Origin: Gnetum montanum
Taxonomy: Eukaryota > Streptophyta > Gnetopsida > Gnetales > Gnetaceae
NCBI GenBank assembly: GCA_015680685.1
Contig: MNCI01016127.1
Coordinates: 867 to 64,866, forward strand
Length of the DNA: 64,000 bases
Reading direction: 5' to 3'
The translations under genes were made by a program, and so were the position numbers. Shown here one piece after another: positions 44,024-54,304 of this stretch. The stretch's first letter is position 1; each line of letters opens with the position of its first letter. The notes beneath the pieces were generated by a model. The model saw nothing but the letters and a program-made list of their open reading frames with translations. It searched no databases and had not been told where the DNA came from.

Positions 44024-46091
44024 CTACAAGGACTTGGTTGAACTATCAGTCCTAAAGAAGGATCTCTTCTTTATGTGATTGTCCAAACCAATAGTAGGGT
44101 GAGGATTAACAATGCTTGTAGTGTTACCTTGCTGTGGCTGGGTAGGGAGCTCACCTTGCATGGCTGGAGTAGGTGGTAATGGAGTTAAGGATGGAAGAGA
44201 TGTAGCTAGATGAGAAGGATAGTATGTTTGTGGAACATCACCCATCGGAGAGAGAGTTCTATAATACTCATGGGCTTGGTAGTGAGGCTGGAGAGTAACA
44301 TGACTAGTAGAGTTACGTGGAGAGATTGGCTACTGCATGTAGTATCCATGCAAGTTAGGTTGACAGTAAGGGTACTGTTGACGTGGTGGTGGCATTCCCC
44401 ATAATTGTTGATGCTACCATTATTGGTACTACTCATTTGGTTGTGGTGGAGTTCCACTTGAATAATACATTATGGGTTTGTGAAACTATCTTGGATTACC
44501 TTGGGGATAAGTTAACCTTCAGGGTGTTTGCCTTCTATTTAATCATGGGCTGAGTGCATACATCCTAGACTCCTGCAGATGTGAGATTACAGGACAACAT
44601 CCCTTGAGATGGTCATATTGGCATATCTCACATCCACCATCATTATCTGTATCTAAATCCACAACCTCTTTGATGATGGCAACTTTGCCCTTACCTTTGT
44701 TACATGCATATTTAGCTTCTCTCTTTCTTCTTCTTTCTCAATCACTACTTTCCTATCTAGAATCATCTACTATTTTGAGAACTCTTTGAAATCTATTATC
44801 TAGGAAGTCCCACACTTAGTCCACCTTTGTGGATTTTTCTAATGCATGTTTTTAAATGGGCAAGGTTTTTCTATTCACCATCTCTTCAAGTGGTGATTCT
44901 TCTCCATCCTCACAAAATCTCTCTTCTTTCAAAGGGAAGGATCTCTGTTATATTCTTCCACACTCTCTCTTTTCCTTAACACACCTTCCTCCTTAGCAAC
45001 TTGCTCCAACAATCTTTGTACTTTATGGGCCCTAAGCTCAAATAGACTTCCTTGGGCATAAGTCCCAAGGGTTCTTCACATTTCATGTCAAAGCCCATCT
45101 ACGAGATGGCATAGTTGTTCCCTTTGTGAGTAACCATAGCCTAGGAAACGATGTAATAGTGCATAATATCATCCCATGATAGCATCCAAGGGTTCATGTC
45201 CTCCTTGTTTCCATCCTTGAATTTGATTTCACAGGTTGGACACTCAGGAGTATGTTTGATACTTATCATTGAATAGTTCTAACATGGTACTCCATCGGTG
45301 AATGGACACTAGTTCTAAGGACCAGTACCAGCTATCCGCTTCCATGATCAATGTTTATGCAAACAGCTTCACTTTTTGCCACTCATTTTTTATGTTTTTC
45401 AAGGCACATGCATTGTGAAATGCAAGCAAATGATTTTGAGGATCAGTTTTGTATCCCCCTTCAAATCATGGGATATTGTTCATGTCCAATATTTTGATCC
45501 TACTATCCTTTTGGTGCCTTTTTACGATTCTAATAGCCTTAGTTCATCTAGCATACTTTAGGTAGTGAGTACGGGTTTATTGTGATCGTATTGTCTATGG
45601 TTTCTATGATTCCTATGTTGTTCTCTACTCTCTCTCCTTTCATGATGAGTTTCTCTAGAATGCCCTCATCCCCTTTCTTGGTTGCTTTGTCTATGATTCC
45701 CATTTCTATTACCATTATCTTTAGGCTCTTTTTCCTTACGACTGCATCTAGATCTTGAAGGAGAGGGTGAAGGAGATGATGAAGGTAAAAAGGAAGGAGG
45801 ACCGTCATCATGATGATGCCTACTTCCTTCTCTATGATGGTCACAACCTCGATTGCAGTTACAATTAGAATGTCCATCTTTGTCATGTGTTCATGTTCCT
45901 TTTTCAGACCCTTTTTGTTGATCGGTACTAGAATCTAGGTTATGGATAGTTGAGTGAAGATTCTGATATACCACCCCTTGACTAAATTCAACTAGAGGAA
46001 CATCATTGTGTGGGAGACTTTCTGAGGTAGGTTCAACACCCTCATTTTCACCTATGACATACAAGACATTCTGAGACAAATTCTCATTCAT
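44024..46091 (-). pseudogene. gag: Gag polyprotein of E3
   Basis: N-terminal open segment 45891-46091 (MNENLSQNVLYVIGEN...), then an Arg/His/Ser-rich stretch (45548-45886). A Retrotrans_gag-like domain follows (about 45000-45510) with QNHLLAFHNACALKNIK, MLELFNDKYQTYS and GTYAQGSLFELRAHKVQ. Next is a zinc-knuckle-like motif at 44580-44636, CEICQYDHLKGCCPVISH, the best preserved C-x2-C-x3-H-x4-C in the window. A Pro/Gln/Tyr-rich tail follows (44024-44460). It is clearly homologous to the gags of G1, E1 and E2. It contains several stops. Confidence 0.78.
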
Positions 46092-46578
46092 GAATTCATA
46101 ACATCTTTCTTATTGTAGATCCCTTTGATGTTGCGCCTTCATGGATTGATATTCTCTCAAGTCATGATCATGCACAATATAATTTGCCTATAAGTGCTAC
46201 ATACTAATTCATGTGAGAGCACGAAGAAGCATGCCTGGAACTAAGCAATTGGGAGGTAACACTATGTAACCTTCTAAATCATGCCAATATAGTTTTTCAT
46301 CCTAGTGGAGGATAAAGGTAAAGTTTGGTATATACTCATTGAGATGAATGTATACCACATGAAATTGTTAGGGGATTGGTGGATCATCATGTGTACTATG
46401 CCTATGATTGTTCCCTGTATCAGACCTAGGTGGTGAATCACTCTCGTAAGAAGAAGAATAAATAATTGTCTATTCAATGTGAAATACTTTTTGTTTCAAT
46501 AATTGTAAGATAACCAATCCTAAGGGTTCGTTCCAATGATGGGAATATTTCAGCTACCGCATAAAAAACAAAGTACCA
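46092..46578 (-). other. 5' leader of E3
   Basis: This runs between LTR and gag and is similar to the G1 leader. Directly next to the LTR the minus strand reads ACTCATGGTACTTTG, without the tRNA-Asp type site of G1, E1 and E2. The last bases of the LTR and the primer site therefore seem deleted or replaced. Confidence 0.5.
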
Positions 46579-47408
46579 TGAGTGGCGAGGTATCCCTACG
46601 CTCAACCATACGAATATGAGCATCCACACATGATCCAGTTGAATTCCAAGGATTAAGTGCTTATGCACCTTTATAGAACAAGGATGGGTTAGTCAATTGT
46701 TTTCTTCCCAAGCTTACTTGTATGACATGATTGTATGGTTAATTAAACTTGAGGTATATGATTTTTTATATATTTTTTATGTTTATGTCTTGGTGCTACA
46801 AAGGGAGAAGTGAACTAATTAAGTAACTAATTCAATTTACTTATCTACTATGCTCTAACTAGTCCTAACACCAGCATCCATTCCCACCTTCTGTACACAT
46901 CCTAAACCAATGTGATACTACTGGGATTACAAAATGCTAATCGTTACTGGGTTACCAAGTGTTCCATGCATGCTTGAAGTGGTTGTACTGAGTGTGCTTA
47001 CTTGGGAGAGTTAACAAGATGAGAGAGAGAATATTAATTAACTAAGGAAAGCATTAAATAACTGCAAATAATATTAAATAAGCTATTCTAAATGCAACAA
47101 GGTTTATCATAAAGTTCATCTTTATTTCCGAACACAAGGTGTGCTTAGGTACATAATGCTTGAATAAGGATCTATTTACTTTATGACTTCTACTATGGGC
47201 ACTCAGAAATAATTCTAACTCTGAGGAAGGAAAACTGCAAGATTTTGGGTAAGGGATTGATACTAATTAACTAACTATTGCCAAACCAATTACTCCTATC
47301 TCTTATTTATAGGCAACAAGACAAGCCCCAATATCAGATGTCTGATATCTTTAGGAAGGCTCTGATATCATGTACCCAATATCGCGGATGTGATATCACG
47401 ACTCATCA
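46579..47408 (-). repeat. 5' LTR of E3
   Basis: On the minus strand it starts TGATGAGTCGTGATATC (47408). The GATATC array occupies 47325-47400 and the TATA box is TATTTATA on plus at 47304-47311. The 3' end at 46579 is damaged (CATGAGTGGCG on plus instead of TGATGAGTGGCG). Confidence 0.88.
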
Positions 47409-47413
47409 ATGAT

Positions 47414-48345
47414 CATCCCAAAGGCCAATGTTCAATCTTGTTACATTTACATGAGCATTGGAAAGGAATGCTGCATCCAGATTTTGTATAGAAGTACCAT
47501 GTTCAACCATAGTGGAAAACCCCTAGTCATGGGGGAGGCCACCATCAAACTAGCCACACCCTTCATACCATCCAAAACCAAGCACTTATTATGTTCAACA
47601 CCCAATTTCTCCAATTGGATCAACATCCTCTACTTCACCTCATCATTATCATTCTTCTAAGTACAATCAACCCCATGTCCTCTCCCACGATATCACCACC
47701 TCATGCTCCTTACACTTCTACTTACCCTCAATATTCTCATCCTTCAACTCCTTTTACATCGCCACCAGTCGTACCAGAAGGTTTTGCACCACAACACGAA
47801 TCCAAGAACATTACTTGTGCTACTACTGTCAATAGTAGTGGAAGTCCTCCATAACATTGAAAGTGTCCTTTCTTCAAGCATGACCATAGAAAGAGACAAC
47901 ATAGTTTTGAAGCTACTGCATCCTCCAACTCAGGTCAAGCCTAGCACTATGATGCATCTTCCTCCTTGAACTCAACACCTCTTGTTACCTCATTTTGGCC
48001 ATGAATTAGCACTCCAACAACCATGCAGCCCAATGAATATGATAGTATGAAGAGACATATCAATCCTTTCATACCAAATTATGGTCACTGATGCCATAGT
48101 GGATTAGCTTCTTATCACATGAACACATCTTATAATCTACTCCACTATGCCTACTTTAATCAAGTGTGTGAACCCTAGTTTGGATACCTTCCTACCACCA
48201 CATCAAAAGACACCCAATGGTTTGGATATGAATAGACTCCAATATTTCCAAAATGCATGGATCAAAACTTTCCATTTATTAATTCTCATCATGATTCAAG
48301 GTTTAGTCATGGGGGATATCCCCCATTCTAATGAGCAGAATTAGT
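47414..48345 (+). pseudogene. gag: Gag C-terminal part of E1, after the E3 insertion
   Basis: It resumes HPKGQC...LLHLHEH directly after the second copy of ATGAT, completing the knuckle-like motif that was cut at 25555. A proline-rich tail follows (MSSPTISPPHAPYTS..., from about 47670), then SPPV...CATTVNSS and KCPFFKHD, all with counterparts in E2. It ends near 48345 (GDIPHSNEQN-stop), like E2 (GDIPHSNNKQD-stop). Stops are present. Confidence 0.78.
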
Positions 48346-49714
48346 AAATGTTTTTCCTTTTCTTTGATTTTACAAATTTTTATTTTCTAGTTTTTAATTT
48401 TTAATTTGTCATTTTATCTTTTTATGATTAATCTCATTGGAATAAAATACTCATGTTACTTGTCGGTTGAGGTGTTATTCTATGCTATCAAGTTACAAGT
48501 GACTAATTATTTGGATAGTAAGCCCACAACATCCACCCACCCATTCCATTAATAAGGGGTTCTACTCTGGGTATGATGATATTATTTTCATCATTAAAAC
48601 TTAAAACTTAAAATAACTTTCTACTGATTATTCCTAGAACGAAGAGTGACATCAAGGGGACTTGTGGATTCTCTTTGGTGACATCTGTAGGTATTAGCAT
48701 GCAGTTAGGTTGTACTAAGATCCTTGTAGATCTAATGAAAATTGGGAGTAAGAGTAATAAAGGCACTCAGTAAAGGAACTTAATGTGGTTCTAGGGCATT
48801 CCATTGGAAAGACATGCATCCATGCTTGAGGGTTGGCAGCTTCTCTAGACACTTTTGGGAAAGACAAGAGTGCCAAAGTGGCCAAAAAAAGGAAAATAAA
48901 AGAAAGAAGAAAAAATAGTGAAGAAAAGATCAAAGAAGAACATGCCGCAGAGAAACTTCAAATACTCCTCCCTTGGATAAAATGCCAAGTGATCATACAC
49001 CTTGTTGTTATGATGCTCTTATGGTTGTCTATCATTGGATGAAACAATGTGATATGCGATATCACTAATTAGAGGTATGGACTTGGTCTTGATTTTGGAG
49101 AGAAAGGCTAATGGTACCTTAATCATGCATAATACTTTGAATTCATTATGCCTAGGGTAAGTTACCTCATGTCCTGATCTCTGCAATCCCTTCTATGATT
49201 CATCTCACTCCACTATCAAAGTATTTTTAACTTGTGTCTTGTGTGGCATAGAACCCATACCTCATCATAATGGTATTTAAAATGTGTGTGTTTTGTTACA
49301 CTTGTGTGGATTGCATTTAACCCTTCTAGTGCCTATAGACATTTTAAGGTATGGTTATGTAAGGGCATAATAAGTAAGAACCTGCTTTGGGGAGGAGCCA
49401 CTTGTGTAAGTTTTGTAATTTGCACTCATTGCACACCACCACATCATCTTATACCCTTTGAATACTACATTGTTGAATTGATTCTTTCCTTTATCATCAT
49501 TTCAACCCAAACATTCCTATGCACCACTACATGTCCTTTTTCCTCACCCTATTCATGAACTTCATTATATAATTCCACCTCATTACACTTTTGGTGCCTT
49601 TAGGTCTACTCAACATTACCCTAAATCTTTCAAATTTACCTTACATCCTTCATTCTTGACTATGAAACTTTAAAAATTTATCAATTTTGGAAAGTACCCT
49701 ATTTTGGAAGGGAC
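48346..49714 (+). other. Spacer between gag and the internal promoter-like module of E1
   Basis: Homologous to 30677-32055 of E2. No pol motif is visible in any frame. Confidence 0.6.
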
Positions 49715-49804
49715 GTGATATTAGGTACTTGGTATTGGTTCTGACGTGATATCAGGTCCATGCTATCATGTATGCGATATCATGTGAACAAAACCTATAT
49801 ATAT
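49715..49804 (+). promoter_or_regulatory. Internal promoter-like module of E1
   Basis: Several GATATC and GATATT units (49725-49790) precede TATATATAT at 49796-49804, as in E2. It lies about 500 bp before ORF2. Confidence 0.55.
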
Positions 49805-50058
49805 GGGCCCCCTATGCATGTAGAAGTCATTTTCAACTATTGATGTGAGGGGAGTTGTTGCAATTTTCTTCCACGATTTTTCATGCTTTCAGAGTCTAAC
49901 CTTCAACTAGTGATATCTCATGTGTTAATGCTCCAATTTTGCTTCTGATTGAACCTACTTAAGCCCAAAGTATTTAAATTAGTCGTGGGGGAAGGGTATG
50001 CTCCAAGTTGCATGTAAATTTTTCAAAATTTTCTGTTGCTGAAGGGATATCATAAGGG

Positions 50059-50315
50059 GTAAGTGACCTTAAGAAATGCTAAAATTGTATGCCAAACTAA
50101 TTTTATTTCTTCACCCAAACCATGAAAATTATTTTTGGAGTCACTTGATCAAATTGGGCCTGACATTAAAAATTTTAGAGGGATTTCCCTGAAAATTTCT
50201 AACTCTGAAATCACACTAGGCAAGAATTGAATTTATTAAAGGCAATGAGTAAGGTGTAAGATAATCAAATTTTGTTAAATGACTTAACTAACAGTTGGTC
50301 CTGGTGTGATTATAG
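50059..50315 (+). other. Predicted 5'-UTR intron ahead of ORF2 (E1)
   Basis: The donor GTAAGT at 50059 is a consensus plant donor. The branch-like CTAAC is at 50288-50292, and the acceptor TTATAG ends at 50315, one base before the ATG. Length 257 bp, against 196 bp in E2. Confidence 0.55.
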
Positions 50316-53041
50316 ATGGCCCCTAAACAAGGACAACAAGGAGGATTGTCTCAAGGTACATCCAAATGGCCAAGGAGAGGTAGAGGCTAAGTGCCTTCCA
50401 TAGAACATGTAGAGCGAGAGGCACAATCATTCAGCATCGATCAAGAACCCCCTATTATTGCACAATCTAGGCATGATGAAGGAGGAGAAGGTAGGACACT
50501 TGAATAGGGACAACATCTCACATTGTCCTTGGAATGCATTCAAGAAATTTGGGAAAGGTCCACATTAGCTATGGTGATCATAGAACTTAAATTTGGACCC
50601 TTTATCGAATTTTCCCTTGAGTCAGTTAGAGATCAAGTTAAAGGATTTTCACTATGGCCTATTTTCTTAGAGAGATAAATGGTATTTGGGGGAGAGATTC
50701 CAATTTTGGCATAATAAGGAAGAAGGCATGACCACTGATATTAGTCGGATTTCAATTGATTTCTCTACTAAGGCCATTTCAAAAGTTCTAAACCTTCTGA
50801 ATATAAGGCCCAAGGTTGCTCACGTATCCACTTGATCTAATGCTAATGCATGGAAAGTATGGTTAAAAATGGTGTACAATAAGGAAGATAAAACATATGA
50901 GAAGCTCACACTTGAAGAGAGAATCTATTTCAAAATTGGCACCTATCATCCCTTCCCGACAAAAGAAATAAATAGGATTTCCACCTATGTAGCTAGAGGG
51001 AGTGCAATCTTGATGGGCAAGGTTGCTACCAACCTTCCCCATTTATATATCACAGAAATATTAAAGTGGTTTGAAGAATGCAAGATAGGGAAGTTTGTAT
51101 TACCTTTTTCCTACCTAATCAGGAAGCTGTACTGGCATGCTAAAACTTTGATACACCAATGAGATCCCCAAAAAGGCTCAAAATGCCTCATATGCTGAAT
51201 TACTGAAGCCATCAATACCAAGAAAAGATGTTGGTGAGGTGTTGGAGCCTAAGCAAGAATAGATGATTAGGCCCACTACACCACAAATAGCAAGGCCCAA
51301 CCAGCTTCTATACATAAGGCCCAATGAATAATAGGAAGCAGGGCCTAGCATGCAAACCACAAGGTAGCAAGATCAACCGCAACTACCGTCACAAGATTAT
51401 CGACCATCAATGAGCCATCTTTAGGCCATTGCAAAAATAGTCAGTTGGGAAAATTATGATGGGGCTAATCTCTTCAAGATCATTGATGATACTATACAAT
51501 CAACAATTTTAATTGATCATGCATGAGGCGAGGTTTTTATACAAACAGGAGGAGAGGAATCACATTGGTCACAACAAATCTCTAAAAACACTGCATCTTT
51601 TCAAGTGTAATTAGAACCTAGTGAAGGTGCCATAGTAGTGGTCATGAAACACTAGGATGTAGTTGGAGTAGTAGAAGGGGTCATAGATCACATCAAAAAA
51701 TCATTCAATATTCCTATTGTGCCACCGAAAAATATCATAGGAGCATGCAATGCTCAAGTCTTGGTTGGTCCCTCGATGACTCTTGTAGATCATGAGGATG
51801 TTTTGGATTGGTTGTTGCAAATAGGACAAGTGATGATGTCCCTGTTTGACATCCCTCAAGATTTCATAGCAACATAATCAGACCTCATCTCCACAAAGGT
51901 AAAGCTAGTCATGATGGAGGTCATGGCTGAACATGTAGAGGATGAGTTGAAAAGACTCCAAGAGAAGTTCATCACCCTACAAGCTACATAGTGAGATCCA
52001 TCTCAATTTATCCCAACTGACTAGCTAGAGCTATTTCTAATGGAGCAACTGAATAAATTGTTAGATGAGAATAAAAGGATGGTAATGAAGAAAGAGAAGG
52101 CTGATTGGGATGCTTCGAAGGTACAAGCGCAAATGTATGCACATGCCAAAGTACTTAAGGCCTTACAAGAAGAAAATAAACTCCTTGCTGCTGAGAATAT
52201 TTTGTTGACCACCATTAAGAAAAAAAAGAATGTTCTCAAAGAAAATTTTCAACAAATGTAAGAACAATTAATAAGGGTTAACTAAGGTATGAATTGCTTA
52301 GCTAGAGAAAACAGGATCCTCTCCATGGAGGAGGTACATGCCATTTGTTAGAAGATGGCCATTGAAATAAGTGCATGGTAGAATGAGGTCAAGAGACATG
52401 AGATGTTGAAAGAACATTTCTGAGACAAGGTGGGGATGTACAAGCATATCATTGAAAAAGAAATCCATATGGCCAAAAATCAAATCAACATTCTTAGTGC
52501 TCAAAATGCTGACTAGAAGGCCATACTAGACACTTACGCCTTTGCCTGTAAAGCAGAACTAATGTGCCAGGACTTGCAGATCCAAGATCTTATTGAATAT
52601 ACAGAGTTGGCAAACCTATGATATGCCAACTTAGCCATGTTAATAGCAATACACCTGAGGAAAAAATTGGAGAAGTAGGTAGTAGCTACCTATGCCAAAT
52701 ATGAAGTAGAATTTGCTAAATACAAAAAGGCAATGCAAAAATTAGAGGTAGCAAATTCTAAGCTAGAGGTGGTCAAAGCCAATGCTAGAGCCTATGAGAA
52801 GGAACAATGGTTGTTTGTAGCTTGGTACGTTAAAGGTAATCAGATGTTTTCACAATTACTATGCTCATGGGAGGTGTCAACTCCATAAAATATTGGAACA
52901 TCAGCATGGATGGCACACAATCTCTAAACTAAAGAAGAAAAGCTTTAGGCACTCCTCTAGAGATATCCAGTTCCAAAGCTTGGAGCACAAGATAAGGGGA
53001 AGAGGCCCATGGGGGAGCCACCACCACTAGGAACGACATGA
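50316..53041 (+). pseudogene. ORF2 of E1: long protein with coiled-coil C-terminus, function unknown
   Basis: The start MAPKQGQQGG at 50316 and the end EPPPLGTT-stop at 53039-53041 match E2. The best-kept globular stretch is 50869-51162, with LTLEERIYFKIGTYHPFP, ISTYVARGSAILMGK and TNLPHLYITEIL. The C-terminal half (about 51700-52850) is Glu/Lys/Leu-rich with open coiled-coil stretches, for example 52040-52261 (EQLNKLLDENKRMVMKKEK). Stops and frameshifts are frequent. That both ends survive in two independently inserted copies points to one ancestral ORF of roughly 900 residues. Confidence 0.6.
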
Positions 53042-53214
53042 GTTTCAATAATTTTATCTTTTTTATTTCATGTTAGTGTCCCAGTTTTCTTTGTTTAACC
53101 ACACACTATGTCATGAAATAATTCATAGTTAGTCCATAATTTCATAGCTATCTACTATGTAATCAAATGAACTCATTCTCACTTTGTCTGTTTGACTCAA
53201 GGATGAGGTGTTAT

Positions 53215-53229
53215 TTAGTCATGGGGGAA
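53215..53229 (+). promoter_or_regulatory. Polypurine tract of E1
   Basis: TAGTCATGGGGGAAG lies directly before the 3' LTR. Confidence 0.75.
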
Positions 53230-54093
53230 GGATGAATCATAGTTTGCTAGGCCTCGATATCAGATACTCGATATTGGGTACACAATATCACAACCTAGAT
53301 AATGATATCGAATACACTATATTGTGATTTTTATGTAGGCCTATAAATATAGTACTCAGGTGCACAAGAAGGGAGTCTTTTCATAAGTCTTTAGGGTAGA
53401 GTCTTTTTGTCAGTTTTAGTTAGCTTTTAGTTCCTTCCCAAGTGCATGCTTGTACTATGATAATTGTAATTATACGGAACCTTTGTTTCAGTGTGACATA
53501 CTTGGACATGCACACAACTGACAATAAAGATTGAGATTACTCCATCATTGTAGCATTCAATTGGCTTTTATTTTCCTTAATTGTTAATTATTATTTATTG
53601 CTTTCTTAGTTTATATTTCTTTATCGTTGTTTACTATTTTTGTTGTTAATGCTAAATGAGTAAATCTTAATTATGAACATTTAAGTGTAACTACTTGGTA
53701 AATTAGTAATGTACCTATTAGTGCTTAAGTAATGTGTGCTTGGTAATCCCAGAAGTAGCACATGAGGTCTAAGATGAGTATAGGTGATTAAGGACGGATG
53801 CTCATCGCACTTAAGCTAGTTTAGATTTTACTTCATATTGCTTATTAGCACAATCAAGATTATTTTTTCATTGTCTCTAGCATAGCCTAGCATTAGAAAT
53901 GACATCATACACCTCACTCTAGGCTAAACCATATATGACAAAGAAAATACTAGTCCAGGTGGAAAGACAGTGAACCATGATCAACATGTAACTATCAAGG
54001 TGCCACAACTAGTTCACCTGTGAAGTTCGACTAGATCAAACATACATGCTTGTATTCGTATGGTTGAGTGTGGGGGTACCTTGCCACTCATCA
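53230..54093 (+). repeat. 3' LTR of E1
   Basis: It starts GGATGAATCATAG (expected TGATGA) and ends CCACTCATCA. The GATATC array occupies 53258-53335, and the TATA box is at 53342-53349. It keeps the 116-bp R-region segment missing from the 5' LTR. Confidence 0.85.
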
Positions 54094-54304
54094 CTAGGGA
54101 GAGGATGGACAAGGTTATCATTATTTTTATTAAGTAATTACAAAGCCTATGAGGTAGTTGTTGAGGATATGGATATGTATGTTGTTAATTTTTTATCAAT
54201 GTACATGGATAATGTGTCATCATGTTCATGGATGTGTTTCATGTTGACATGAATGCATACTCATGACGATGATGATGGACTACAACTTTCATATGCTTGC
54301 ATCT
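54094..54304. other. Short flank between E1 and the satellite array
   Basis: Nothing was recognised. It starts with CTAGG, the possible right target duplication of E1. Confidence 0.4.

Larger units (their letters stand above)
25556..47408 (-). mobile_element. E3: antisense pol-bearing Ty3/gypsy (Tat/Athila-like) retrotransposon inserted in E1
   Basis: Both outer edges are flanked by the 5-bp target duplication ATGAT (25551-25555 and 47409-47413), and E1 gag resumes in frame of motif after it. Minus-strand order from the right: 5' LTR (46579-47408), leader, gag (44560-46091), protease (43437-43860), a second protease-like segment (43105-43190), an insertion-bearing stretch (39140-42860), RT/RNase H remnant (38400-39139), integrase (36950-38120), 3' region split by E2 (27699-36350), polypurine tract and 3' LTR (25556-26375). 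The N-terminal two thirds of RT is missing. Confidence 0.85.
23263..54093 (+). mobile_element. E1: sense non-autonomous Tat/Athila-like retrotransposon, split by E3
   Basis: Parts in order: 5' LTR (about 23263-24012), tRNA-Asp type primer site (24014-24031), gag part 1 (24146-25555), inserted E3 (25556-47408), gag part 2 (47414-48345), spacer, internal promoter-like module (49715-49804), intron (50059-50315), ORF2 (50316-53041), polypurine tract (53215-53229) and 3' LTR (53230-54093). Without E3 and its target duplication it would be about 9.0 kb, close to E2 (8652 bp). The left flank CTAGA (23258-23262) and right flank CTAGG (54094-54098) may be a decayed target duplication. No protease, RT or integrase is visible. 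Confidence 0.8.
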
